From Leptolyngbya ohadii IS1 (GTDB lineage Bacteria > Cyanobacteriota > Cyanobacteriia > Elainellales > Elainellaceae), in assembly GCF_002215035.1 (NCBI RefSeq), contig NZ_NKFP01000001.1, forward strand, positions 431,501 through 495,500: a DNA stretch of 64,000 nt, read 5' to 3'. The notes below the pieces were generated by a model, which did no database searches, was not told where the DNA came from, and saw only the letters and a program-made list of their open reading frames with translations. The position numbers and the translations under genes are program-made. Of this stretch, positions 8,029-17,600 are shown piece by piece. How positions within the stretch are numbered: the stretch's first letter is position 1; each line of letters opens with the position of its first letter.

Positions 8029-9390
8029 ATGTCTACTCCCCTGACTCCCGAACTCGAAGCTCTGAAATCCTCCCTGGAAGCAAAAGGCGTGAAATATGCG
8101 CTGGCAAGCTATGTCGATATCCACGGCATCTGTAAGGCAAAAGCGGTGCCCCTGTCCCACCTCGGTCAAATGATGCAGGGTTCGGAGCTGTTTACGGGAG
8201 CTGCCCTGGATGGCGTACCGCAGGATGTGAGCGATGAAGAAGTTGCCGCCATGCCCGATCCCGCTACCGCCACGATTTTGCCCTGGAATTCTGAGATTGT
8301 CTGGTTTGCCAGCGATCTTTATCTGAAGGGTAAGCCGTTTGAAGCCTGCTGTCGCACCATTTTGCAGCGAGCCACTCAAAAAGCAGCAGAGATGGGTTAT
8401 CGCTTCAATCTGGGCATCGAAACGGAATTCTTTATTTACAAAGAAACGGAGGACGGTGGATTTGTTCCGGTGAGCGATCGCGACCACATTGCCAAAGCTG
8501 CCTACGCCGTTCCTACCTTGCTGGATAACTACGGCATTCTAGATACGATCGTTAGCGCAATGAATCAGTTGGGCTGGGGCGTCTATTCCTTTGACCACGA
8601 GGATGCCCTGGGACAGTTTGAAACGGATTTCGATTACGCCGATGCCCTGACGATGGCGGATCGGTTTACTTTCTTCCGGCTGATGGTGAAGGAACTCTGC
8701 CGACAGCAGGGCTATTTTGCTAGCTTTATGCCCAAACCCCACGCGAATCAAACGGGCAGCGGTGCCCACTACAATATGTCGCTGGCGGATCTGGAAACCG
8801 GAGAGAATCTGTTTGTTGACCCTAGTGATCCGCGAGGCTGCAAACTCTCGAAGCTGGGCTATCAGTTTATTGCAGGCGTCCTAAAACACGCTCCGGCGAT
8901 CGCGGCGGTAATTGCGCCTACGGTCAACAGCTATAAGCGACTGGTGATGAAGGGCAGCCTGTACGGCTATTCCTGGGCACCTGTGTATATCTGCTACGGC
9001 AACAACAACCGTACGAATATGGTGCGAATTCCGCTGGCAGGAGAACGGGTCGAATGTCGCGCCGCCGATATTTCCTGCAATTTGTACCTGGGGGCGGCAA
9101 TGGTGCTAATGGCAGGTCTGGAGGGCATCCGGGAAGGGCTTGATCCGGGAGAACCGCATCGCGAAAATATGTACAAGTGTTCGCCGGAGCAGCTTCAGGC
9201 AATGCAAATCGAGACGCTGCCCAAAACCCTGAGTGAGGCGATCGAGGCATTTGCGGCTGATCCCTTAAGTGAGGAGGTGATGGGTTCGCTGATGTTCCAG
9301 ACCTACGTGGATTTTAAGCGGCAGGAATGGGAAGAGTATCACAATCACGTTTCCGACTGGGAGATTCAGCGGTATCTCAAGTTTTTCTAG
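8029..9390 (+). CDS. Type III glutamine synthetase-like glutamate-amine ligase
   Basis: A 453-residue protein of the GlnA/GlnT fold. ATG 8020 is possible, but AAAGGA at 8014-8019 has ideal spacing to the ATG at 8029. Catalytic-domain landmarks are the metal-binding GIETEFFIYKE around residue 130, VYSFDHEDALGQFETDF, the ATP/His region MPKPHANQTGSGAHYNMS around 240, and NRTNMVRIP with ECRAAD further on. The N-terminal beta-grasp has YVDIHGICKAK. Type III GlnT and its relatives (gamma-glutamylmethylamide synthetases) ligate ammonia or small amines to glutamate. Beside a Rieske oxygenase and a guanidine operon it could capture released ammonia or methylamine, which is inference. A hairpin at 9437-9457 probably ends the transcript. 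Confidence 0.88.
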   Translation: MSTPLTPELEALKSSLEAKGVKYALASYVDIHGICKAKAVPLSHLGQMMQGSELFTGAALDGVPQDVSDEEVAAMPDPATATILPWNSEIVWFASDLYLKGKPFEACCRTILQRATQKAAEMGYRFNLGIETEFFIYKETEDGGFVPVSDRDHIAKAAYAVPTLLDNYGILDTIVSAMNQLGWGVYSFDHEDALGQFETDFDYADALTMADRFTFFRLMVKELCRQQGYFASFMPKPHANQTGSGAHYNMSLADLETGENLFVDPSDPRGCKLSKLGYQFIAGVLKHAPAIAAVIAPTVNSYKRLVMKGSLYGYSWAPVYICYGNNNRTNMVRIPLAGERVECRAADISCNLYLGAAMVLMAGLEGIREGLDPGEPHRENMYKCSPEQLQAMQIETLPKTLSEAIEAFAADPLSEEVMGSLMFQTYVDFKRQEWEEYHNHVSDWEIQRYLKFF

Positions 9391-9436
9391 TCGAAGTCCT
9401 TGCTGCTGCTAGCAATGCTTCTCGCCTCCCAAAATT

Positions 9437-9457
9437 GGGGAAAACTAGCTTTTCCCC
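9437..9457. terminator. Candidate bidirectional terminator after the glutamine synthetase-like gene
   Basis: GGGGAAAA (9437-9444) and TTTTCCCC (9450-9457) form an 8-bp stem with a CTAGC loop, 47 bp after the stop at 9390. There is no separate T-run on the plus strand; on the minus strand TTTT follows. Position fits a terminator, strength is unknown. Confidence 0.5.
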
Positions 9458-9633
9458 TAAAACAAGCTTCACTCAGATTTGCGACACTGCTTACCCCTGC
9501 CTTTCGTCCAAGGGTACTACCTCAAATTGGCACAAAATTAACGAAGGACTAACTGGAAATCTAATTAATAAACGTTATAGCAACTCAAAAAGAGGATGCA
9601 ATTGAAATTCGCAAACCGCCGCACTGTATTCCT

Positions 9634-9675
9634 GTAATTTTTGATACAAATTTGTGTAGAATGCCTCGATATGCT
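9634..9675 (+). promoter_or_regulatory. NtcA-activated promoter (GTA-N8-TAC-N22-TAN3T)
   Basis: GTAATTTTTGATAC at 9634-9647 is a perfect GTA-N8-TAC. Exactly 22 bases later comes TATGCT at 9670-9675, matching TAN3T. This is the canonical class II NtcA-activated promoter architecture of cyanobacterial nitrogen-control genes. Transcription would start near 9682 and read into the ABC permease at 10145. Predicted consequence: induction when 2-oxoglutarate is high, that is under nitrogen limitation. Confidence 0.82.
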
Positions 9676-10144
9676 GAAGAAGCTTCGTGAATGCTCTCTA
9701 CAAGTGAGATGGGTCGAATTGAGCGATGAATTTAGTCGGAGCATGATCAGGTCAGCGATCGGCATAGATTCGGGTCTGGATCTATACTTCAGGCAACCTG
9801 TATCTCAGCAGATCTGTATTTCAGGCGATCGATTTATCCTGGTAAAATATTCTCAAATTTATTCCCGCTTAAAAGCTTTTTTAGTTTGATTTACCGCAGA
9901 TTGCTCTATATAAATTTCCCCAAATTTGTTCTGCAATCCTCGGCTTTTGCCGTTTTCTAGTAAAGAGTTTTGGCAGAAGGTGCTCCTGGAGGCTCCTGGA
10001 GGCAGTCCTGTTCTAAACAAGATTTGGCGGTATTCAATCTTGCCAATCTTTTAGGGTTGTCTTTTAGCGCTTTAGCTCACTCGCTGCTGTTTATACTGTT
10101 GCCCCATTTATCGATCGGCTTACAGAAAGGAGGAAATATCGCTG

Positions 10145-11014
10145 GTGGCTCACTCTAGTACAATCGAACCGGGCAGCCCCCATTTTGCCCCCCTATCATC
10201 CGAAAAGCGTTATCTCAAACCGTCCGTCTTCTGGAGCATTCGCCAGGGATTTCCCCGCAGCTTGTCACTCGCCCTTGGAACGCTGGCACTCCTGATCCCG
10301 TTTCTGATCTGGGCAGGGGTCAGCTATGCCGGACTTGTACCGCCCATGTTCCTGCCCACTCCTACAGCGGTACTTCAAGCTGGGTGGACGATGCTTACAG
10401 AAAATAATCTGCTGCTGGATATTGCAGTGAGTACGGCAAGGGTGGCAGGGGGATTTTTGCTGGCGGCGTTAATCGGTGTGCCGATCGGTTGGGCAATGGG
10501 GACGTTTCATAGTATGGATAGCCTGTTTGCCCCGATCGTGGGAACGGTGCGCTATATGCCCGTCACCGCATTCGTGCCGCTGATTGTCATCTGGGTCGGC
10601 TTAGGCGAAGCCTCAAAAATTCTGATTATTCTCCTGGGGGTGGTGTTTTACAACGCCATCATGGTGGCAGATGCGGTGAAGTTTATTCCCAATGAAATGA
10701 TCAACGTCGCCTACACGCTGGGCGCAACCCGCAGAGATGTCTTCTTTCAGGTCATTTTGCCTGCTACGTTCCCCAGTGTGCTGGATACGCTGCGCGTTAA
10801 TATCTCTGGTGCCTGGACGTTTTTGGTGATTGCTGAACTGCTGGCGGCGCAAAGCGGTCTGGGCTTCCGGATTTTGCAGGCTCAGCGATTTCTGCAAACG
10901 GATAAGGTGCTGTTTTGCATTGCCGTCATTGGTGTGATTGGGCTAATCATCGACGTGGGTCTGAAGCGGCTTTCGGCAAAGCTAACGCCCTGGGCAGATC
11001 AGATTCGCAGCTGA
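10145..11014 (+). CDS. NitT/TauT-type ABC transporter, permease
   Basis: A 289-residue inner-membrane permease. The start is GTG 10145, behind a clear AAAGGAGGAAAT ribosome site. About six membrane segments are visible, the first at residues 45-65 and the last near 255-275. The cytoplasmic EAA loop is AYTLGATRRDVFFQVILPAT around residue 195, the coupling site for the ATPase. The family imports nitrate, cyanate, taurine, alkanesulfonates, pyrimidine precursors or guanidine-related compounds in different bacteria. Its NtcA promoter and the neighbouring guanidine-degradation operon point to a nitrogen compound; guanidine itself is possible but unproven. The ATPase gene and the lipoprotein gene follow in order. 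Confidence 0.92.
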   Translation: MAHSSTIEPGSPHFAPLSSEKRYLKPSVFWSIRQGFPRSLSLALGTLALLIPFLIWAGVSYAGLVPPMFLPTPTAVLQAGWTMLTENNLLLDIAVSTARVAGGFLLAALIGVPIGWAMGTFHSMDSLFAPIVGTVRYMPVTAFVPLIVIWVGLGEASKILIILLGVVFYNAIMVADAVKFIPNEMINVAYTLGATRRDVFFQVILPATFPSVLDTLRVNISGAWTFLVIAELLAAQSGLGFRILQAQRFLQTDKVLFCIAVIGVIGLIIDVGLKRLSAKLTPWADQIRS

Positions 11015-11339
11015 AGCGAGATTTGCGACCTCATTCGCTGATTAACTTATTCGCTGATTAGAGTGTAATTCAGTTTACATCTTGGGGTTCGCAAATCTAT
11101 TTAACTGTTAAATCAGGTCTATCCGGCTTCTTGCTCGCGATCGTTTGCAGACTGTGGAAACGCTAAGCCCCGATTCAGCAGGTTCATTTCGTTCTCAACC
11201 GTTTACAGACGATTTGTTACCTGCGATCGATCGTTCCGCTGTTTGTTTAACTGCCGCTGTTTTTGGTTTCTTCCTTTGTCTCAAGTCTTTGTTATCTGTT
11301 CAAGTCCATTGTAGGAATCGCAGAATAGGAATCGCAGAT
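11015..11339. other. Spacer between permease and ATPase genes
   Basis: A 325-bp gap. ATTCGCTGATTA occurs twice in tandem at about 11033-11060. The ATPase frame is open back to a TTG at 11145, but the upstream 65 codons do not look like ABC sequence. No other gene is seen. Confidence 0.5.
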
Positions 11340-12185
11340 ATGCTTGATACCCGCTTCAATCCACAATCGCGGGAGCTAGATCGTGAATCAGAGATCGATT
11401 CTAAGGGGACGGTAGTGACTCCCAAGATGGAGATCCGTTCTCTCTCCAAGCTTTTTTCAATGCGCGGGGATAAGTCCCTCACCGTTCTTCAGGACATCAA
11501 CCTGAGAATCTATCCCAGGGAGTTTGTTTGTTTAGTGGGTTCATCGGGCTGCGGTAAATCGACGCTGCTCAACATTGCTGCCGGGTTGGTTCCTCCAACA
11601 ACAGGACAGGTGCTGGTGGATGGCGAAGATGTCACAGGTCTACCAGGTTCCGATCGCGGCATGGTGTTTCAGGGCTACACGCTCTATCCCTGGCGAACGG
11701 TGGCGCAAAACGTGGCGTTTGGGTTGCAGCTGCGAAAACTGCCCAAGGTGGAACAAAAGGAGCGAGTCTCCTACTTCCTGGATGTAGTAGGTTTAACCCA
11801 GTTTGCCAACGCCTACCCCAAACAGCTATCTGGCGGCATGAAACAGCGGGTGGCGATCGCCCGTGCCCTGGCAAACGAACCTTCGGTGCTGCTGATGGAC
11901 GAGCCGTTTGGCGCACTGGATGCCCAGACCAAGGAGCAAATGCAGCAGTTTTTGCTAAACGTTTGGGAAAAGACGCACATTACCGTCCTGATGATTACCC
12001 ATGATGTTGAGGAAGCAATATTCCTGGCTCAGCGGGTTTATGTCATGGGAGCGCGCCCAGGTCGGATCAAGCAGGTGATCGAAACCCATCTGCCGGAGCA
12101 TCACGATCTGGAAATTAAGCTTTCGCCGGAGTTCATTAACATCAAGCGAGACATCATTCATGCGCTGCATGAGGAAGGCAACTGA
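11340..12185 (+). CDS. NitT/TauT-type ABC transporter, ATP-binding protein
   Basis: A 281-residue ATPase counted from the ATG at 11340, preceded by AGGAAT. The frame is open further upstream to TTG 11145, but those 65 codons lack ABC features. Walker A is GSSGCGKST, the Q-loop FQGYTLYPW, the signature LSGGMKQR, Walker B LLMDEPFGALD and the H-loop MITHDVEEA. All are intact. The sequence pattern (MITHDVEEAIFLAQRVYVM) is typical of SsuB/TauB/NrtD-like ATPases. It energises the permease encoded 326 bp upstream and works with the binding protein encoded 193 bp downstream. Confidence 0.94.
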   Translation: MLDTRFNPQSRELDRESEIDSKGTVVTPKMEIRSLSKLFSMRGDKSLTVLQDINLRIYPREFVCLVGSSGCGKSTLLNIAAGLVPPTTGQVLVDGEDVTGLPGSDRGMVFQGYTLYPWRTVAQNVAFGLQLRKLPKVEQKERVSYFLDVVGLTQFANAYPKQLSGGMKQRVAIARALANEPSVLLMDEPFGALDAQTKEQMQQFLLNVWEKTHITVLMITHDVEEAIFLAQRVYVMGARPGRIKQVIETHLPEHHDLEIKLSPEFINIKRDIIHALHEEGN

Positions 12186-12378
12186 TATTCCTCGCTCAAC
12201 TCCTGGTGATGAATGCAGGACATCTACTGGACATTAACCAGACCTCTAGGCTGCTGAGCAATCTTCTGCTGAGCATTTTAAGCAGGTAAGCATTTTAAGC
12301 AGGTATATGTCCCCATTTTGCTGCAACCGTTTTTTGCTTTAGCCGATCGCACTGAAGGAATACGAGGAATAGGAATTT

Positions 12379-13395
12379 ATGAACCGGACTGATTATTTGC
12401 TGAATCGTCGTCGTGCGCTGATGCTGTTGGGCGGACTGGCAGGCGGGCTAGCATTACATGGCTGCACAGGGGGTGGAACAGCCACTTCCTCTGGTTCTGC
12501 CTCCCAGCCGATTACTTCTGGGGTGAATCCTTGGCCCGGCTACGCGGGACATTTTGTAGCGCTACAAAAGGGGTTGTTCAAAGAGGAGGGGCTGGATGTT
12601 CGAGAAGCCTTCTTTCAAAGCAATAGCGAGGAAATTACTGCCTTCCTGGCACGACAGCTTGATGTTGCCTGGTTGACCTCAGGGGATGTCATTCAATGTA
12701 TTGATAAAGATCCAACGATCCGCATAATTTACGTTGTGGATTATTCCAATGGCTCGGACGGCATCATTGGGCGTAACATCAACTCTCCAGCAGATCTGAA
12801 GGGGAAGACGATCGCCCGCGAGAATATTCTGTTTGCGAACGTGCTGCTGCAAGCGTACCTTGCAAAGAGCGGTTTGACTGAAGCAGATATCACCTTGAAG
12901 GATATGAGTGCAGCAGACTCAGCGGCGGCATTTGCGTCGGGTCAGGTTGATGCTGCTGTCACCTACGAACCGTGGCTCACCAAAGCAGCGAAGGATGGTG
13001 GCGGTGAAGTCATTTTCAACACCAAGGATACTAACCTGATCGCCGATGTCATTGCCACCCGACAAGATTTTATCGAAACGCGCAAGACCGATTTGCAGGC
13101 ATATTTGCAGGCAGTGGACAAGGCAGTCAAGCTTATCAACGCAGGCGACCCAGAAGCAATCAAAATTACCGCAGACAAGCTAGGTGTTGCTGAAGCAGAA
13201 GCCAAAGCGCAAATTTCCGGTGTCAAAATCTTTGATATCGAAATGAATAAGTCGCTGGGCTTTAATGCGAGCGATCCGAATAATGTAATGAAAAACTTTG
13301 AGATAAATGTGAAGGAGGGAAATCGGATGAAGATTCTCTCTAACGAGCCTAAGCTTGAAAATATCTACGATAGCTCGATCGTGATGTCGCTGTAG
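12379..13395 (+). CDS. NitT/TauT-type ABC transporter, substrate-binding lipoprotein
   Basis: A 338-residue periplasmic binding protein with ATG 12379. The N-terminus NRRRALMLLGGLAGG then LALHGC gives a lipobox with the lipidated Cys near residue 29, and the twin arginines make Tat export possible. The mature part follows the SsuA/TauA/ThiY pattern: NPWPGYAGHFVALQKGLFKEEGLDV, then a change-of-lobe region DSAAAFASGQVDAAVTYEPW. This SBP is smaller than NrtA and lacks any obvious nitrate-specific feature that I can recognise. Together with the upstream genes it completes a three-component importer. Two tandem copies of an AGCATTTTAAGCAGGTA unit lie upstream near 12272-12305. Substrate unknown. 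Confidence 0.92.
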   Translation: MNRTDYLLNRRRALMLLGGLAGGLALHGCTGGGTATSSGSASQPITSGVNPWPGYAGHFVALQKGLFKEEGLDVREAFFQSNSEEITAFLARQLDVAWLTSGDVIQCIDKDPTIRIIYVVDYSNGSDGIIGRNINSPADLKGKTIARENILFANVLLQAYLAKSGLTEADITLKDMSAADSAAAFASGQVDAAVTYEPWLTKAAKDGGGEVIFNTKDTNLIADVIATRQDFIETRKTDLQAYLQAVDKAVKLINAGDPEAIKITADKLGVAEAEAKAQISGVKIFDIEMNKSLGFNASDPNNVMKNFEINVKEGNRMKILSNEPKLENIYDSSIVMSL

Positions 13396-13705
13396 AATCC
13401 GCAACCAAAAAGAACGGGCATGTCACGTGCTCCTGCCGAAATGGGAAGGATTGTCCATAGGCACAACCCATTGTCGGGGGATATTCAGGAGTCCGTGCTT
13501 GTCCCGAATACCAACGGCATCAGCTCTGATTCTCCTGCTCGTTTATTTGGGCGTTCGCCGATGAGTATTAAGAATGGTCTCTAAAACCAAAAACCTATAA
13601 ATCCTTTAGAATCAGCCTGTACTGTAATAACTCTGTTTAGCTCCATGTACTCGCGTCTTCAGTCGCACAGGACTTAAGCCTGGTACCAGCTTATCCAGAG
13701 GAAGT
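13396..13705. other. Intergenic region before the ABC-peptidase pair
   Basis: A 310-bp gap. Around 13410-13515 there are interleaved inverted segments (AATGGG with CCCATT; GTGCTCCTG with CAGGAGTCC), so this piece may fold as RNA, perhaps the terminator of the transporter operon. No gene seen. GAGGAAG just before 13706 is the ribosome site of the next gene. Confidence 0.4.
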
Positions 13706-14674
13706 ATGACCGCAACCGATTCTAAAGCCCCCATTCAAAAAACTTTTCCTTCCACCCCGATCCAAATTCGTAGCCTGAGCAAGACCTACCCCAACGGTTA
13801 CAAGGCTTTGAATAATGTGAATCTCGATATTCCGATGGGGATGTTTGGATTGCTGGGACCCAACGGAGCCGGAAAGTCTAGCCTGATGCGAACGATCGCC
13901 ACACTTCAGGAAGCAGACTCAGGCGGCACAATTCAATGGGGCGATATTAACGTCCTGGAAGACAAAGTTCGGGTGCGACAGGTGTTGGGATATCTGCCGC
14001 AAAGCTTTGGAGTGTATCCCGGAGTTTCGGCTGAGAGCCTGCTCGATCACTTTGCAGCGTTGAAGGGCATTACCAGCAGCAAAGAACGGAAAGAGTTAGT
14101 CAAGCATTTGCTGAAGCAGGTGAATTTATATGAGGCACGCGATCGCGCCGTCAGCGGATTTTCGGGTGGGATGCGTCAGCGGTTTGGCATCGCGCAAGCT
14201 CTCCTGGGAGATCCGCGTCTGGTCATTGTGGATGAACCCACTGCGGGGCTAGATCCGGCTGAACGGGTACGCTTCCTCAACCTGCTCAGCGAAATTTCTG
14301 AACGGGCAGCCATCATTCTTTCAACCCATATTGTGGACGATGTGAGTGAACTCTGTCCTCAAATGGCGGTTCTCATTGCCGGATCAATTCGGGCTACTGG
14401 AAAACCGATGGAACTGATGCAGCAGCTTGCGGGTAAGGTCTGGCGCATTCGGCTGAAGCGCGATGAACTCCCGATTTACGAGGAGAAATATCGAGTGCTG
14501 TCTACCCGATTCTTCATGGGGGACATTATTGCGCGAATCTATAGCGAAACCGATCCGGGCGCAGGGTTTGAGGCGGTTGAACCTAATTTAGAGGATGTTT
14601 ACTTCTGTGTGATGAAGGAACTTCCTGCCTTAAAAGTTCACACATTGTCTGCTATTTCCACTTCGGTTCGCTAA
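13706..14674 (+). CDS. ABC transporter ATP-binding protein (partner of permease-peptidase fusion)
   Basis: A 322-residue ABC ATPase with ATG 13706 and a GAGGAAG ribosome site. Walker A is GPNGAGKSS, the signature FSGGMRQRFG, Walker B LVIVDEPTAGLD, and STHIVDDVSE provides the H-loop His. It resembles the CcmA/NatA/Gld-type exporter ATPases that pair with ABC-2 permeases. About 80 residues after the core form a typical C-terminal extension. The permease-peptidase gene begins 20 bp downstream, so the two are surely coexpressed and form one complex. Confidence 0.93.
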   Translation: MTATDSKAPIQKTFPSTPIQIRSLSKTYPNGYKALNNVNLDIPMGMFGLLGPNGAGKSSLMRTIATLQEADSGGTIQWGDINVLEDKVRVRQVLGYLPQSFGVYPGVSAESLLDHFAALKGITSSKERKELVKHLLKQVNLYEARDRAVSGFSGGMRQRFGIAQALLGDPRLVIVDEPTAGLDPAERVRFLNLLSEISERAAIILSTHIVDDVSELCPQMAVLIAGSIRATGKPMELMQQLAGKVWRIRLKRDELPIYEEKYRVLSTRFFMGDIIARIYSETDPGAGFEAVEPNLEDVYFCVMKELPALKVHTLSAISTSVR

Positions 14675-14693
14675 CTTCGGCAAGATTATTTCC

Positions 14694-17600
14694 ATGACCA
14701 CTCATTCACCCATCCGCTCCTCTCCCCGTCCGCGCCAAACTGCCTGGCAACCGATCTGGGAGATCATCCGATTTGAGCTGCAAGAGAGCTTCCGCACCCG
14801 CTTTTTGCCGCTTGCCTTTACCTTTTTCTTGCTGGTGGGCTTGCTGTCATTTCTGGTAAATGGCTCAGATTTACCTGTCTTTACTTTCATGCGGGAAGGT
14901 CTGGGGGGGGCAACTAAACCGGGAGAACTGGTGCCCTACGCGAACGCACCTCTGAAGATTATGGAGAACATTGGTTCTGCCACTATCTTGCTGGTGCTGC
15001 TCATCATCGGAATTTTCGCCGATCGCGCCACAAAAGACTTTACGAGCAATATCGATGGGCTGCTATTTACCTCTCCCCTGAAGGAATGGCAGTTTGTCAC
15101 GGGGCGGTTTCTTGCCAGTTTCCTGATCAGTTTATTGATTTCTCTGGGTGTGGCAGTGGGAATGGGGGTGGGGCTGCTATTTCCCTGGTTAGACCTCAAC
15201 CGAGTTGGTCCCATTAATCTCCTGAGCTATGTCCAGCCGTACCTGTACCTCGTCATCCCTAATATTCTAATTTTCGGGTTGTTCAGCTTTGCGATCGGGC
15301 TGCTGACCCATCGAACCCTTGCCAGCTATCTGGGATTTTTGGGGATTTGGGTTTTCTCAGGCATTCTTGATAGCCTTTTGAGCTTATTGCAGTTCGACCC
15401 GTTTTTTAACGTTCTAACGAATTCCATTGGTACCAATACCATTGCCTATGCGGTGCGGTTCTGGACAAAGGTGCAGCAAAATACCTTGAATGTGCCCTTT
15501 GCCCCCGTCATCTGGCTTTCTCGGCTGTTTTATTTGGTTCTGGGTGCGGCTTTCTTTGCCTGGGTATGGCAACGGTTCAGTTTTTCGGGAACGGCTTCCA
15601 GTTCTAATTCTCGTTTTGAAAAAGGGCTGGATTGGGTAGAGCGGCGACTGACGTTTTGGAAAGCCTCTCAAAAATCAGGGAGTGAACCAGCAGCCGAAAA
15701 CCTCAAAATTGGAGCGGTGCCCTTACAGCCATCAGCACAGCAACCGACACAGGAATCAACCCAGCAGCCGATCGCCCATCTGCACTACGGAACAGGTGCC
15801 CAGTTTCGTCATGTTTGGCGCATTGCCCGGATGGAGCTGAAGCGCCTCATGCCAAACCCGCTGCTCATTGCAATTCTGGCGATCGCGACCGTAATGCTGG
15901 TGGTTGGGCTGATTACTTCCATTGTAAATTCTCCTGGTCAGCACATGCTGCCTTCAACGGACATTGTGGTTGAGCTAGTCAACACCGTTGTGAAATTGTT
16001 AGTCCCGCTATTGATCATTTTTCTGGCGGGCGATCTGATCTGGCGAGAACGGGAGGTGAAGATCGATCCTCTGAGTGACCCGTTGCCTGTTCGCAGTTGG
16101 GCAGTCGTGGCGGGAAAACTGCTGGCGCTGGGGCTGATTCTGGTGGTGACGCTGGTTTTACTGGTGATTGGGGGCGTGATCGCTCAAACCCTGAACAGCT
16201 ATCCCTATTACGATCTTGGCGCTTACGGCGTGAGTTTGTTCACCGTTACGCTGGTAGATCTCCTGCTGATCAGCGTCATGGCGATCACGATTCAGGTGCT
16301 GGTAAACCAGAAGTTTCTCGGTTACTTTCTCTCGGCTGCTGTCATTCTGGTGCTGGGGTTTGCCGATCGCTCTCCTGGATTCAAAAGTTTTCGGCTGCTG
16401 CAATATGGCTATAAGCCCAGTTTTTACTACGGGGATCTGAATGGATTTGGGCGAATGCTGGAGCCAGTCCGCTGGTTTCAGAGTTACTGGTTGGCGATCG
16501 CCCTCCTCCTGATTTGCATTTCTGTCCTGTTTTGGGTGCGCGGCATCGACACCCATCCTAAAGCCCGCTGGCGTATTGCCCGTCAACGGTTTACCCGTCC
16601 TATGCAGATCGTGATGGGATTGAGCGCGATCGCAGCCCTCTGTCTGGGCGGCTGGATTTTCTACAACACTCACCTGCTGAACGCGGGGTCAAGCCGTGCC
16701 GAAATTACCGATCAGGCGGTTGCCTACGAAAAAGCCTACGGTCGTTTGATCGATGCCCAGCCGAAAATTACAGCCATTGATCTGCAAGGCGATCTGTATC
16801 CTGATGAGGACTCCCGCTTTTCGCTGCGTGGCACTTATACGTTGGAAAACAAGACCCAAAACCCGATCGAAACTATTCTGCTGAACGTTCCCAACGGTAT
16901 CCAGGTCAACCAGATTACGGTCAACGGCGCATCTGGAAACGCAGCCGTAAAACATCCCGTTGTCCAGGGCTACGAATTTACCCTTGCTTCGCCCTTACAG
17001 CCAGGAACAAGCACGAAGGCGACCTTTGACTTCCTGATCCAGCCCCAGACTGGTTTTACTGGAGAAGCACCCGACATTCTGGCGAATACTCTCGTCGAAA
17101 ATGGCACTTCTGCAATTACAAATTACTATTTGCCGATCGTGGGTTTCTTTGACAGACCGCGTTTGAAAGATAACCCGCGTCGAGAAGCGGCAGGTTTACC
17201 CAGACTCGATCCCGCTGCTGAAGCCGCCAGACTGAATCAACGAAATACGAATGGTGCTGATGCCGATCGGGTTCTCTATTCCGCAACCCTCAGCACGGCT
17301 CCCGACCAGATTGCTATTACGTCCGGTGAACAAGTACGGGCATGGACAGAGAGCGGTCGGCGCTATTTTCAATACCGGAGTCAAGTGCCTATCGAAAATC
17401 AAATCCCCATTCTCTCTGGACGATATGAAGTGCTGAAGGATGAATGGCAGGGTATCCCGATCGAGGTCTACTATCACAAAGGGCACGATCGCAACCTTCA
17501 GAGAATCGTGCGAGGTGCCCAGCAATCGTTAGATTACGCCACCCAAAACTTCAGTCCCTACCCTCACAAAGTCCTTCGCTTTGTGGAAATTCCCTACTTT

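Larger units (their letters stand above)
9391..10144. other. Long leader and promoter region of the ABC transporter operon
   Basis: A 754-bp gap. It holds the hairpin at 9437-9457, the NtcA promoter at 9634-9675 and then a leader of about 460 bases up to the permease start. In the leader the palindromic unit CTCCTGGAGG occurs twice in tandem near 9983-10003. I see no riboswitch signature (no ykkC core) and no convincing small gene; the 82-codon frame at 9641 overlaps the promoter. Confidence 0.6.

Noticed and set aside
9641-9889. 82-codon plus frame
   Set aside because: It overlaps the NtcA promoter, has no ribosome site and no recognisable sequence.
12379-13395. Assignment of the binding protein as nitrate-specific NrtA
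   Set aside because: It is clearly shorter than NrtA, and no nitrate reductase or NrtC-type fused ATPase is present; the substrate is left open.
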